29,360 nucleotides of DNA from an uncultured Lachnospiraceae bacterium (lineage in GTDB: Bacteria; Bacillota; Clostridia; Lachnospirales; Lachnospiraceae): assembly GCA_910579425.1 (NCBI GenBank), contig CAJTVL010000048.1, forward strand, positions 1 through 29,360, in the 5' to 3' direction. The translations under genes were made by a program, and so were the position numbers. Below are positions 6,624 to 15,113 of the stretch, one piece after another. The notes under the pieces are model-generated. The model searched no databases, was not told where the DNA came from, and saw only the letters and a program-made list of their open reading frames with translations. The stretch's first letter is position 1. Every line of letters begins with the position of its first letter.

Positions 6624-8264
6624 ATGGAAATCAAGAAACTTTTTACCCTGCTCACCTCAGTGGCTGTGCTGGCCGGAATCACTGCCTGCGGGGACACTGC
6701 TGCGGATGCCGTGGCAAATAATGACAAGGCAGACAGCGCGATGGAGGAGAGGACAGCAGACAGCGCAAGGGACAGTGTGGTGATCGCCATCGGCTCCGAG
6801 CCGGAAACTCTTGACCCTACGAAAGGATGGGGACACGGCAATTCGCCCATTGTGCAGAGTACGCTGGTAAAGTACACTGCGGATCTGACCTTTGAAAATG
6901 ATCTGGCTGTGGACTATCAGCTATCTTCGGACGGTCTGACATGGACCTTCCACATTCGCGACGATGCCTTTTTTACGGACGGTGAAAAGGTGAAGGCCTC
7001 TGACGCCGCCTTTACTTTAGAGACTGCAAAGGCGGCTCAGGGCTCCGTTGACCTTACCTATATGGAGAGCGCGGCAGCGCGGGATGATACCACGCTGGTG
7101 GTCACGCTCTCTAAGCCTACCTCAATTTTCCTCAACACCCTGGCCTCTGTGGGGATTGTGCCGGAGCATGCTTACGGGGAGGACTATGGCCTTTCACCCG
7201 TTGGCTCCGGCCCTTACCGGTTCGTGGAGTGGAAGCCCCAGGAGCAGATTATTTTCGAGGCAAATGAGGACTATTACGGCGGCGCGCCTGAGATAAAGAA
7301 GGTCACGGTGGTTTTCATGTCGGAGGATGCGGCTCTGGCCGCCGTCCTGGCAGGAAAGGTTGACGTGGCCTATTCTTCCGCCACCCTTGGCACCACCAAG
7401 GTGGACGGCTATCACATAGAGGCAATTCCCTCTGCGGATAACCGTGGCTTTACCCTTCCCATGCTTGCGAATGAGGGGAAGACGACGGAAAGCGGGGCGG
7501 TCATCGGAAATGATGTGACCTGTAATCTGGAAATCCGTCAGGCTATTGCCTGGGCCATTGACCGGGAGCAGATTGCGGAGCTTGTCTTAAACGGCTTTGG
7601 CAGGCCGGCTTACTCCGAAAATGACGGAATGCCCTGGAACAACCCCCAGGTAAAGCTTGAGACGGATGTGGAATATGCCGAAAAACTGCTTGCAGAGGGA
7701 GGCTGGAGCGATGAGGACGGCGACGGCATCGTGGAAAAAGAGGGCCTGAAGGCCGAATTTAACTGTATTTATCCCGCCGGGGATTCGGTGCGCCAGGCAC
7801 TCGCCATGGCAGCGGCCCAGCAGGTGGAAAAAATCGGCATAAAAATTAATGTGGAGGGCGTAAGCTGGGATGAAATTACCCGGCGCATGTTTTCCGAAGC
7901 GGTTATGATGGGCTGGGGCTCCTCCATTCCCAATGAAACCTATTATCTCTACCGTTCCCAGGGAGCTTTGCTGGATGACTTTTACAATCCGGAAGGCTAC
8001 GGAAGCGAGGTGACCGACGGCTATCTCGATGCGGCCATGGCAGCCCTCACTGCCCAGGAAGCCAACGAAAACTGGAAGAAGGTGCAGTGGGACGGCAAAG
8101 GCGGTACGGCCATGCAGGGAGCCTGTCCCTGGGTCTGGATTGTAAACCTGGATCATGTCACCTATGTCCGGGACGGCCTTTCCATCGGGGAGCAGCCTAT
8201 TCACAGCCACGGCCATGGGCTGCCTCTGATTCAGAATCTGGATAAGTGGGAGTGGACGGACTAA
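6624..8264 (+). CDS. ABC transporter substrate-binding lipoprotein, NikA/DppA-like
   Basis: A 546-aa SBP_bac_5-type solute-binding protein. A lipoprotein signal occupies residues 1-22 with the lipobox ITAC (Cys22 lipidated), followed by a low-complexity, Ala/Asp-rich linker to about 50. The mature domain starts VVIAIGSEPETLDPTKGW, and the family signature is seen in GSGPYRFVEWKPQEQIIFEANEDYYG. The C-terminus carries a HSHGHG cluster near residues 527-532, consistent with a metal or metal-histidine ligand and with the Nik-type genes that follow; peptide or opine binding remains possible. The start is ATG 6624, with AAAGGA 8 nt upstream; ATG 6618 is too close to that site. It is the first gene of a five-gene importer operon. 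Confidence 0.85.
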   Translation: MEIKKLFTLLTSVAVLAGITACGDTAADAVANNDKADSAMEERTADSARDSVVIAIGSEPETLDPTKGWGHGNSPIVQSTLVKYTADLTFENDLAVDYQLSSDGLTWTFHIRDDAFFTDGEKVKASDAAFTLETAKAAQGSVDLTYMESAAARDDTTLVVTLSKPTSIFLNTLASVGIVPEHAYGEDYGLSPVGSGPYRFVEWKPQEQIIFEANEDYYGGAPEIKKVTVVFMSEDAALAAVLAGKVDVAYSSATLGTTKVDGYHIEAIPSADNRGFTLPMLANEGKTTESGAVIGNDVTCNLEIRQAIAWAIDREQIAELVLNGFGRPAYSENDGMPWNNPQVKLETDVEYAEKLLAEGGWSDEDGDGIVEKEGLKAEFNCIYPAGDSVRQALAMAAAQQVEKIGIKINVEGVSWDEITRRMFSEAVMMGWGSSIPNETYYLYRSQGALLDDFYNPEGYGSEVTDGYLDAAMAALTAQEANENWKKVQWDGKGGTAMQGACPWVWIVNLDHVTYVRDGLSIGEQPIHSHGHGLPLIQNLDKWEWTD

Positions 8265-8320
8265 TCTGGCATTTGTCAGGGTAAGAAGCTTATAAATTGA
8301 TTTGAAAATGAGGTGTGCCT

Positions 8321-9316
8321 ATGAAAGGAACCTTAAAACGCCTGATCCGCATTCTGGCAGTTCAAAGTGTGAAAATTCTGTCCTTATTGCTGGCGGTAAG
8401 CATACTTTCCTTTGCCCTTGTCAGCGCTTCGCCTGTGGATCCTGTGCAGCAGTATATCCTGGGGCTTGGAACGGCCGTATCCCCACAGCAGCGCGCTCAG
8501 ATCGAAGACTACTGGGGCGTAAATGAGCCCCCGGTGCAGCGCTATCTGGGATGGCTCAAGGAGGTTTTGCGGGGAAATCTGGGGCAGTCTTCCGTTTACC
8601 GCAGGCCGGTGGCGGATATGATCGGAGAACGCTTTTTGGGCTCCCTTGCCCTGATGCTCTGCGCCTGGGTATTTGCGGGTGTGATCGGGTTTGGGCTTGG
8701 CTGTGTGATGGGGATGTACCGGGAAAGGTGGCCGGACAGACTGTTAAAAAAGGTGTGCTATATCTTAAGCTCCGTGCCCACATTCTGGCTGGGGCTGGTC
8801 TTTCTTCTGGTATTTTCCGTGTGGCTTGGATGGTTCCCCGTGGGGTTTTCGTCGCCTGTGGGGGTACTCAGGGAAAACGTGACCATCGGGCAGAAGCTTT
8901 ACCATCTGATTTTGCCGGCCTTTACCTTAAGTCTGATGTCTTTTGCCGGCATTGCCCTCCACACCCGGCAAAAGCTGGTTGATGTTCTAAATAGTGAGTA
9001 TGTTTTGTTTGCCCGGGCAAGGGGGGAGGGAAAGGGTACGATCCTGCTCCGCCACGGACTTCGCAATATTCTGCTTCCGGCGCTGACCCTGCAGTTTTCC
9101 TCTTTTGCAGAGCTGTTCGGAGGTTCGGTTCTGGCGGAAAATGTATTCAGCTATCCCGGGCTTGGCAGCGCGGTATCGGCGGCGGGGTTAAACTCCGACG
9201 TTCCCCTCCTTCTGGGGGTGACCTTATGCTCGGCCCTGTTTGTCTGTGTGGGAAATATGATTGCCAATCTGCTTTATGGGGTCATTGACCCTCAGATTCG
9301 GGAAGGAGCGAAATGA
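8321..9316 (+). CDS. ABC transporter permease, NikB/DppB-like
   Basis: A 331-aa inner-membrane permease of the peptide/nickel family. It has an N-terminal membrane segment (about residues 16-36), a long extracytoplasmic loop with GVNEPPVQRYLGWLKEVLRGNLGQS, and about five further membrane helices. The EAA-type ATPase contact region is ARARGEGKGTILLRHGLRNILLPAL. The C-terminal DPQIREGAK is typical. Start ATG 8321 follows TGAGGTG by 5 nt; the in-frame GTG at 8315 lies inside that ribosome site. Its stop overlaps the next start (ATGA), so translation is coupled. With the neighbouring permease it forms the translocation channel fed by the lipoprotein at 6624. Confidence 0.88.
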   Translation: MKGTLKRLIRILAVQSVKILSLLLAVSILSFALVSASPVDPVQQYILGLGTAVSPQQRAQIEDYWGVNEPPVQRYLGWLKEVLRGNLGQSSVYRRPVADMIGERFLGSLALMLCAWVFAGVIGFGLGCVMGMYRERWPDRLLKKVCYILSSVPTFWLGLVFLLVFSVWLGWFPVGFSSPVGVLRENVTIGQKLYHLILPAFTLSLMSFAGIALHTRQKLVDVLNSEYVLFARARGEGKGTILLRHGLRNILLPALTLQFSSFAELFGGSVLAENVFSYPGLGSAVSAAGLNSDVPLLLGVTLCSALFVCVGNMIANLLYGVIDPQIREGAK

Positions 9317-10149
9317 GATTGAAAATAGAAAAAGTCAATGGCCGGACAAGGGCCGTGATTCTGATCATGGGGATGGCAGCGGTTCTGGCCGCCGTCTGTC
9401 TCTGCGGTATATTGATTCCGGAGCAGGCTCTTGCAGGGAGCTTTTTGGAGGCGGGGTGTCCGCCCTGCCCGGCGCATCCTTTTGGTACGGATGCCCTGGG
9501 CAGGGACTTGTTTCTGCGTACCTTAAAGGGGTTATCGGTGAGTATGACAGTGGGACTTACGGCCTCTTTGGTCAGCGGGGGGATTGCCCTGCTGGTGGGA
9601 GCCGTCAGCGCCACAGGCTCGAAGGCGGCGGATGTCCTGATCAACTGGATCATAGATCTTGTGATGGGCGTCCCTCACACCATCCTGATTATTCTGATTT
9701 CCTTTTCTCTGGGGCGCGGTCTGAAAGGGCTGCTGGCGGGGATTGCGGCCACCCACTGGTGCAGCCTTGCCCGTCTGATCAGGGGAGAGGTTCTGCAGCT
9801 TCGCTCTCAGCAATATATTGCCGTGTCCCGTAAGCTTGGAAAATCAGGGGGCTGGATCTTTGTTCATCATCTGCTGCCCCATCTGGCGCCCCAGTTTCTG
9901 GTGGGCCTGATTTTAATGCTTCCCCATGGAATTCTGCACGAGGCCTCCATCTCCTTTCTGGGATTCGGACTGCCTCCGGAACAGCCGGCAATCGGCATCA
10001 TCCTGTCAGAGAGTATGCGTTACCTGTCCACGGGAATGTGGTGGAGCGCAGTACTGCCGGGCCTGAGTCTTGTATTGCTTGTGCTTTTGGTGGACCAGGT
10101 GGGAGAGCGGCTCCGGGCGGTTTTGGATCCTTACAGCGCCCAGGAATAG
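9313..10149 (+). CDS. ABC transporter permease, NikC/DppC-like
   Basis: A 278-aa membrane protein, partner of the upstream permease. An N-terminal membrane segment (about residues 12-38) is followed by the conserved HPFGTDALGRDLFLRTLKGLSVSM region of NikC/DppC proteins, four to five membrane helices, and the ATPase-contacting loop AVSRKLGKSGGWIFVHHLLPHL. FLGFGLPPEQPAIGIILSES and a VGERLRAVLDP end are standard for the family. The start codon overlaps the previous stop by 4 bp. Length is normal. It should act with the permease at 8321 and the two ATPases downstream. Confidence 0.88.
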   Translation: MRLKIEKVNGRTRAVILIMGMAAVLAAVCLCGILIPEQALAGSFLEAGCPPCPAHPFGTDALGRDLFLRTLKGLSVSMTVGLTASLVSGGIALLVGAVSATGSKAADVLINWIIDLVMGVPHTILIILISFSLGRGLKGLLAGIAATHWCSLARLIRGEVLQLRSQQYIAVSRKLGKSGGWIFVHHLLPHLAPQFLVGLILMLPHGILHEASISFLGFGLPPEQPAIGIILSESMRYLSTGMWWSAVLPGLSLVLLVLLVDQVGERLRAVLDPYSAQE

Positions 10150-10221
10150 AAAGCATTGCGCCGGCGTGCAGAACTTCCTCTGATTTGAGGGTTCTCTGAC
10201 GACGGCAGTATGGAGGTTATC

Positions 10222-11157
10222 ATGGAACAAAAAGAAGGCACCATTTTGGAAATACATCATCTATCCGTTTCCTTCCGGATGTACGGCCACGGCCTGAGGC
10301 AAAGGGAGCTTAAGGTAATTTCCGATCTGCATTTAACCGTATATCCCGGCGAGATTGTTGCAATTGCGGGTTCCTCCGGTTCCGGAAAAAGCCTGCTTTC
10401 TGCGGCAATTTTAGGAATCCTGCCGGACAATGCCATGGTACATGGACACTTGCACTATAAGGGGCAGGAGCTTACGCCGGAGCTGCAGCAAAAGCTGCGG
10501 GGAAGTGAAATCGCCCTTGTACCGCAGTCGGTTGCCTATCTGGATCCTCTGATGAGGGTGGGTGCCCAGGCAGAGGGACACCACAGGCCCAGGCCGAGAG
10601 AAAAGCGCAGGGAGGTGTTTTGGCGCTTTGGGCTTCCCAGGCAGACGCCCAGGCTTTATCCCTTCCAGCTCTCAGGGGGCATGGCAAGACGTGTCCTTGT
10701 GTCTGCGGCGCTGATTACCGATGCGGAGCTGATCATTGCGGATGAGCCCACGCCGGGCATGAGCCTTGCGCAGGCTCTGGAGGCTTTGCAGATGTTTCGG
10801 GAGATCGCCCGGGAGGGGAAGGCGGTGATTCTGATCACCCATGATATTGACCTGGCTGTTGAATTCGCGGACCGGGTTGCCGTGTTTTATGCGGGAACCA
10901 CTGTGGAGACCGCGCCGGCTTCGGACTTTAAGGAGGGGCCGGATAAATTGAGGCACCCCTATTCCAGGGCTCTGTGGAAGGCGCTGCCCCAAAACGGCTT
11001 TGAGCCCATCGAGGGATTTCAGCCCTATGCGGAAAATCTCCCAAAGGGATGCTTATTTGCGCCCAGATGCCCTTACAGAGGGGAGAGGTGCTTACAGGCT
11101 GCTCCCCCTGTGCGGCTGGTTCGGGGCGGCGAAGTGAGGTGCTATTATGGCGCTTGA
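10222..11157 (+). CDS. ABC transporter ATP-binding protein, NikD/DppD-like
   Basis: A 311-aa ATPase that powers the importer. Walker A GSSGSGKS is at residues 50-57, the signature is LSGGMARR, Walker B is LIIADEPTPG and the H-loop is LITHD. The C-terminal oligopeptide-ATPase extension carries the Cys cluster CLFAPRCPYRGERC, which in relatives can hold an iron-sulfur cluster. The sequence after Walker B reads PGMSLAQ where many ABC proteins have ALD; this variation is in keeping with a NikD-like branch. Start ATG 10222 follows GGAGG by 5 nt. The last 11 bp overlap the next ATPase gene. Confidence 0.88.
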   Translation: MEQKEGTILEIHHLSVSFRMYGHGLRQRELKVISDLHLTVYPGEIVAIAGSSGSGKSLLSAAILGILPDNAMVHGHLHYKGQELTPELQQKLRGSEIALVPQSVAYLDPLMRVGAQAEGHHRPRPREKRREVFWRFGLPRQTPRLYPFQLSGGMARRVLVSAALITDAELIIADEPTPGMSLAQALEALQMFREIAREGKAVILITHDIDLAVEFADRVAVFYAGTTVETAPASDFKEGPDKLRHPYSRALWKALPQNGFEPIEGFQPYAENLPKGCLFAPRCPYRGERCLQAAPPVRLVRGGEVRCYYGA

Positions 11158-11749
11158 AGGGAAAAATCTTTTTTTTCGTTATGACCGGAAAAAACCATGG
11201 ATACTGGAAGATGTGAGTATAAAAATAGAAAAGGGGCAGAGCCTTGCGGTATCCGCTCCCAGCGGTTATGGGAAAACCACCCTTGCCTTGCTTTTGGCCG
11301 GATATTTGGAACCGGTAAAAGGGGAGATTTTGCTGGATGGCAGACCCCTTCCCCGAAAGGGCTTCTGCCCTGTGCAGCTCATTTTACAGCATCCCGAAAA
11401 AGCAATCAATCCCCGCTGGAGATTAAGGCGCATCCTGGAGGAAAGCGGACAGCAGAAAGAAGAGGTTCTTGACGCCTTTGGCATTGAACGGGGCTGGCTG
11501 GACCGCTTTCCCAGAGAGCTCTCCGGCGGCGAGCTGCAGAGATTTTGTGTCGCGAGAGCTCTGCTTTGCGGTGCGGATTATCTCATCTGCGACGAGATCA
11601 GCACCATGCTGGATGCAATTACCCAGGCCCAGCTCTGGAAGGTGATCCTGGAGGAAGCGAGAAGGCGGGAAATGGGCATTCTTGCCATCACCCACAATCA
11701 ACATCTCGCCCGGAGGATTGCCGAAAAGACCATTGACCTGTCAGCCTGA
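11147..11749 (+). CDS. ABC transporter ATP-binding protein, NikE/DppF-like (short)
   Basis: A 200-aa ATPase, second motor subunit of the importer. Walker A APSGYGKTT is at residues 37-45, the Q-loop region is LILQHPEKAINP, the signature is LSGGELQRF, Walker B is YLICDEIS and the H-loop is AITHN. It stops right after the core nucleotide-binding domain and lacks the C-terminal extension of many DppF proteins, but no frameshift is visible, so it is probably naturally short. It starts inside the end of the previous gene (11-bp overlap). Its end overlaps by 9 bp the end of the leftward exporter ATPase gene, with no terminator between them. Confidence 0.86.
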   Translation: MALEGKNLFFRYDRKKPWILEDVSIKIEKGQSLAVSAPSGYGKTTLALLLAGYLEPVKGEILLDGRPLPRKGFCPVQLILQHPEKAINPRWRLRRILEESGQQKEEVLDAFGIERGWLDRFPRELSGGELQRFCVARALLCGADYLICDEISTMLDAITQAQLWKVILEEARRREMGILAITHNQHLARRIAEKTIDLSA

Positions 11750-12766
11750 AGGGTTTCGCCAGGCCAGATATAATTGTGTGATTACCTGCTCAATGGGGGC
11801 TTTTCGGATTTCCACGTCCATGATGCCGTCGGACCTGGAGAGCTGCTCCAGCAGTACCTTTATGGGCATCAGGGACAAATCCACCTCAAATTCAAAAACC
11901 CCGTTTTTCCCGCTCAGAAGCCTGCAGCCAGACAGCTCAGGCTTTGTGCCGTCTGTGGTGAGAGTAAAGTGGGTCAGGTTTCCGGTGACAGAGCGCAGGC
12001 CGTCAAAGCTTCCGTCGTAGGCCAGTCTGCCCCCGGAAATCATCAGGATCCGCTCTGCCATCTCCTCCAGATCATCCATGTCATGGCTGGTGACCATAAT
12101 GGTCACACCGTCTTCCTGATTAATTTTTTTGAGAAAATCAATCATCTGGCGTTTTGCCACCACATCCAGTCCCAGGGTCGGCTCATCCAGCAGGATCAGC
12201 CTGGGGGAATGGAGGAGCATCATGGCAAGATCCGCGCGCATCCGCTGTCCCAGAGACAATTCCCTGGCAAAGGTGGTTCTGATCTTTGCAAGATCCAGAA
12301 GCTCTGTTACCATGTCCAGATTGCGCCGGTAGACCTCCTTTGGGATGTTCCACACCACCTTTTTCCATTCAAAGCTCTGCTCTACAGGGTGATCCCACCA
12401 AAGCTCCGTCCGGTTTCCAAACAGAACGCCTAGCTTTTTCATCAGTGCAATTCTGTCTTTTTCCGGGGACAGGCCAAGGACGGATATGGTTCCCCGGGTA
12501 GGCTTTAACATACCCGAGAGCAGCTTCATGGTGGTGCTTTTGCCTGCTCCGTTCGGGCCTGCATAGGCCACAAATTCTCCTTCCCTGATTTGGAAGGACA
12601 CGTCATCGAGAGCGGTTATGGTTTTCTTTTCCTGGCGGAAAAAGTTTCTGCTTCCTTCTATTCTGTGCCATTGGGAGAAGGATTTGCTCACTCCCTCCAC
12701 ATGGACGGCACTCTTCTCAGGAGCGATGTCCTCCTGAAACATATCGATTGATTCCTTTTTGAACAT
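11741..12766 (-). CDS. ABC-2 type exporter ATP-binding protein
   Basis: A 341-aa ATPase. Walker A GPNGAGKS is at residues 70-77, the signature is LSLGQRMRADL, Walker B is LILLDEPTLGLD and the switch region is MVTSHDMDD. A C-terminal extension of about 90 residues follows. It pairs with two ABC-2 permeases encoded upstream on the same strand; the set resembles the ABC2_membrane_6 (DUF990) exporter group that includes viologen exporters. The substrate is unknown. Start: ATG 12766 (AAGGA 10 nt upstream) overlaps the permease gene by 50 bp; ATG 12742 with a similar site is an alternative and overlaps by 26 bp. It is convergent with, and overlaps by 9 bp, the Nik-like operon. Confidence 0.87.
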   Translation of the reverse strand: MFKKESIDMFQEDIAPEKSAVHVEGVSKSFSQWHRIEGSRNFFRQEKKTITALDDVSFQIREGEFVAYAGPNGAGKSTTMKLLSGMLKPTRGTISVLGLSPEKDRIALMKKLGVLFGNRTELWWDHPVEQSFEWKKVVWNIPKEVYRRNLDMVTELLDLAKIRTTFARELSLGQRMRADLAMMLLHSPRLILLDEPTLGLDVVAKRQMIDFLKKINQEDGVTIMVTSHDMDDLEEMAERILMISGGRLAYDGSFDGLRSVTGNLTHFTLTTDGTKPELSGCRLLSGKNGVFEFEVDLSLMPIKVLLEQLSRSDGIMDVEIRKAPIEQVITQLYLAWRNPSG

Positions 12767-13583
12767 AATATCTAAATCCTTTCCTGAAAAAGTAAGTCGC
12801 TGCAAGGGATACCAGCAGTGCAAACAAAGCCGGATAAATGCATTCCGGTGTGGTTGCTTTCCCAAGCAGAATCATGGTTGGAAGCCATGCCGTAAGGCCG
12901 GCCGGGATAATCGTCAGCAGCGGATACCTGATATACCTGGGCATTCCCGATAAGGGAAAGGTCATGGTATGCTCCATACTGTAGATTACCGTGGAGGATA
13001 TTTCCTCGCATTGTACCGGCGCGTAGAAAGCAAGGCTTGAGAACAAGTACGAAAGTGCGGTCATGATGATCATACTGATGGCCAGCAGGAGGATGAGGGC
13101 AATGGGCCACCACCATGGCAGGTGGGTTTCCAGATGGCGCACCGCCACGCACAGGATTGCGATTCCGGTCAGAAGACTGCCGGAGCCGGTAAAGGGAAAG
13201 ATTCCCACCGTCAACTGCACCCCATAGGGCAGGGGCATGATAAACATGTGCTCCCACTGGCCCCTGCCGATAATCCTGCTGGGAAACAGGGCGTTGCAGC
13301 CTCCCATCATAGTAAGGAAGCCCATCACAATATTGCCGAATGCCAGCATGAACAGGACTTCAAAACGGTCTAAATTGCCGATTCCCCCAAATTTCCACGC
13401 CAGCAGGAAAATCCCGGAGATGGATGAGATATTGGAGACAATATCGGAAAAGATGGCAATTGCCATGAACTTACTGTCCCGCGTCAGCGAGGCAAAATCC
13501 ATCCGGGCGTAGATCCCCAGCAGTTCAAAGTATCTTTTTAGGGAGCTTAAAAATGTTTTTTTATCTGACGAAGCTTTATCCAC
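12717..13583 (-). CDS. ABC-2 family exporter permease (second)
   Basis: A 288-aa membrane protein with about six hydrophobic segments, an amphipathic N-terminus (YFELLGIYARMDFASLTRDSKFM) and the middle motif GGCNALFPSRIIGRGQWEHMF, as in ABC2_membrane_6 permeases. It starts at a GTG (13583), overlapping the end of the previous permease gene by 8 bp, so it is translationally coupled. Its end overlaps the ATPase gene start. It would form half of the transmembrane channel of the exporter. The overlap of 50 bp with the ATPase is longer than usual and implies either a later ATPase start or a tightly packed operon. Confidence 0.83.
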   Translation of the reverse strand: MDKASSDKKTFLSSLKRYFELLGIYARMDFASLTRDSKFMAIAIFSDIVSNISSISGIFLLAWKFGGIGNLDRFEVLFMLAFGNIVMGFLTMMGGCNALFPSRIIGRGQWEHMFIMPLPYGVQLTVGIFPFTGSGSLLTGIAILCVAVRHLETHLPWWWPIALILLLAISMIIMTALSYLFSSLAFYAPVQCEEISSTVIYSMEHTMTFPLSGMPRYIRYPLLTIIPAGLTAWLPTMILLGKATTPECIYPALFALLVSLAATYFFRKGFRYYVQKGINRYVSGGHRS

Positions 13584-14346
13584 CGAAGCTCACCATCCTT
13601 TCTCTGGAATTTTGAAACCATAGAGCGGCCGCCGCCCATATCACGAGATTCCAGAAAATCTGAACCGGAATGATCTCTGCGGCCTTTGCGCTTCCAACAT
13701 ACAGGGATAAAAAAGCGCCGCCCAGACTGCCAAAGGGCTGATAGACAAACCACCTGTCCATGCCGAAGGGCAGGATTTTAAAGGGGATTACCGTACCTGA
13801 GAAAAAGGACACCACGGCGCTCCGGATCACATAGGTGAGCCAGGACACATTGCGCAGCCTGACAGTCAGGCAGAAATAAAGAAATTCAAAGGCAAATCCC
13901 AGGGAGACGCTCAGGGCCAGCGACGGAATCACCCATAAGGTTTTTGGCCGGAGACTGATCTTAAAAACCGGGGCCGCCAGAAACATGGGGAGCGAGAAGA
14001 AAACCAGCATGGGCCCCCACTCCCCCAGAGTCCTTGCAATCACCTGGCCGAACACAGGCATGGGGCGGGTAAACATTTCCGCACTCCTGGTATCGTAGTT
14101 CCATGCGGACAGATAGGTCTCCACAATCATCATGTCGGTCAGAAGAGCATTGACATAGGTGTAGCTCATGAGCTGTGAAAGGGACATCTCCACCTCGTAT
14201 CCCCTGCCTGCCAGGGATTTCCAGATAAACATGACCGGCACCAGATAGACCACCTTCATAAAGATATCGGGAAGCAGGTAAAGCAGGCCTCCATTTGTTT
14301 TTTCATATGCCGCCATCCGGGCGGTAGCTATATATTTACGAATCAT
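13576..14346 (-). CDS. ABC-2 family exporter permease (first)
   Basis: A 256-aa membrane protein with about six hydrophobic segments. It begins with a short cytoplasmic helix (MIRKYIATARMAAYEKTNGG) and contains SAEMFTRPMPVFGQVIA, the family's typical loop before the third membrane helix. Start ATG 14346 has GGAGG 8 nt upstream. It is the first structural gene of a leftward exporter operon with the permease at 13583 and ATPase at 12766. An intrinsic terminator ends 27 nt before its start codon, which leaves no room for a separate promoter, so expression must come from read-through of that terminator. Confidence 0.83.
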   Translation of the reverse strand: MIRKYIATARMAAYEKTNGGLLYLLPDIFMKVVYLVPVMFIWKSLAGRGYEVEMSLSQLMSYTYVNALLTDMMIVETYLSAWNYDTRSAEMFTRPMPVFGQVIARTLGEWGPMLVFFSLPMFLAAPVFKISLRPKTLWVIPSLALSVSLGFAFEFLYFCLTVRLRNVSWLTYVIRSAVVSFFSGTVIPFKILPFGMDRWFVYQPFGSLGGAFLSLYVGSAKAAEIIPVQIFWNLVIWAAAALWFQNSRERMVSFGG

Positions 14347-14373
14347 TGTGTTTTCCTCCGTTTGTTATGTAAT

Positions 14374-14408
14374 AAAAAAACCTGTACAGACTGTTTTGTC
14401 TGCACAGG
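14374..14408 (-). terminator. Intrinsic terminator/attenuator ahead of the exporter operon
   Basis: On the leftward strand CCTGTGCAGAC (14408-14398) pairs over 11 bp (one G-U) with GTCTGTACAGG (14391-14381) around a 6-nt loop, followed by seven T (14380-14374). The opposite strand lacks a T-tract, so it acts leftward. It separates the 58-aa ORF from the first permease gene. Confidence 0.85.
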
Positions 14409-14472
14409 GCGCTTTGATCCATCTATCCATTCACCGGGCGGCAAGAGCCGTGATATTTTGGAACCAATCCTA

Positions 14473-14649
14473 TCACCTTTTTGCCATATTCCCAATGATC
14501 CTGTTACATGGTGAGCAGCATACAAAACAATCCGTTTCCCCAAAAAGGGCATAGTTATCCCTTGGAGATGCCGCTCTGTAACCGAAGCTGCGTACAACGT
14601 CGCTGCCGGGGAATAATTCTCTGACCGTCAGATCTTTACATTGTTTCAT
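14473..14649 (-). CDS. 58-aa Cys-rich small protein or leader peptide of the exporter operon
   Basis: A 58-residue ORF (MKQCKDLTVRELFPGSD...) whose C-terminal half carries DCFVCCSPCNRI, four cysteines in eight residues. ATG 14649 follows AAAGGTGGTGAG, and a clear promoter lies upstream, so it is transcribed first in the exporter leader. I do not recognise a family. It may be a functional small protein (metal-binding, or a precursor peptide exported by the ABC system) or a regulatory leader whose translation controls the terminator at 14374-14408. A GTG at 14661 in the same frame is a less likely start. Confidence 0.55.
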   Translation of the reverse strand: MKQCKDLTVRELFPGSDVVRSFGYRAASPRDNYALFGETDCFVCCSPCNRIIGNMAKR

Positions 14650-14681
14650 ACGTCTCACCACCTTTCGCTGAATTCAGGATT

Positions 14682-14710
14682 ATTATACAGGATTTGGCTG
14701 GGGTTTACAA
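14682..14710 (-). promoter_or_regulatory. Promoter of the small ORF and exporter operon
   Basis: Read leftward, TTGTAA (14710-14705) and TATAAT (14687-14682) have a 17-bp spacer. Transcription would start near 14675, giving a leader of about 330 nt before the first permease. The -35 box lies inside the solute-binding-protein remnant encoded on the other strand. Confidence 0.7.
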
Positions 14711-15113
14711 CACTTTTATTTCGCCGGAAAACGGTTATCAGTTCTGGACAAAGGCCCAAATTGGGTATAATCTGGAAGATACAGGGGAGGAGCAGTATAA
14801 ACTGGTCAAACAACTGGATGTGGATGATCCCGAGTATATCTGTCAGGTGATGCTGGGCTTTACCTGCGTGGATCATACAACAATGAGCAGAAAGCCTACG
14901 GATCCAGCCCCACTGAATATGGATAATGAAAAACAGGCGGCAGATGTTTTTTATAAGGACTGTTATCCGCAGGAACACTTCCCTAATGTATTTCTGAATA
15001 AAGAGGAAGGAAAAATTATGGCGGAACTGCAGCCGCAATTGAAATCTTATGTGGATCAGACTTTGGCTAAATGGATTACCTCAGGCGGAGTAGAAGAGGA
15101 ATGGGAAGGGAAA
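14694..15113 (+). pseudogene. C-terminal remnant of an extracellular solute-binding protein, in frame with GH95
   Basis: The first 140 codons of the long ORF are not glycosidase-like. They read FISPENGYQFW, a TTMSRKPTDPAP segment, then MAELQPQLKSYVDQTLAKWI and SGGVEEEWEG, the pattern seen at the C-terminus of carbohydrate ABC lipoproteins of the family 1 type (~500-550 aa). No signal peptide, lipobox or N-terminal lobe is present and no ribosome site precedes ATG 14694. The piece joins without a stop to the GH95 domain. It is best read as the truncated end of a sugar-binding lipoprotein gene whose front was lost where the exporter cluster now lies. Confidence 0.6.

Noticed and set aside
14343..14597. 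84-codon leftward frame overlapping the exporter leader
   Set aside because: It crosses the intrinsic terminator, is out of frame with the better-supported 58-aa ORF and has no ribosome binding site of comparable quality.
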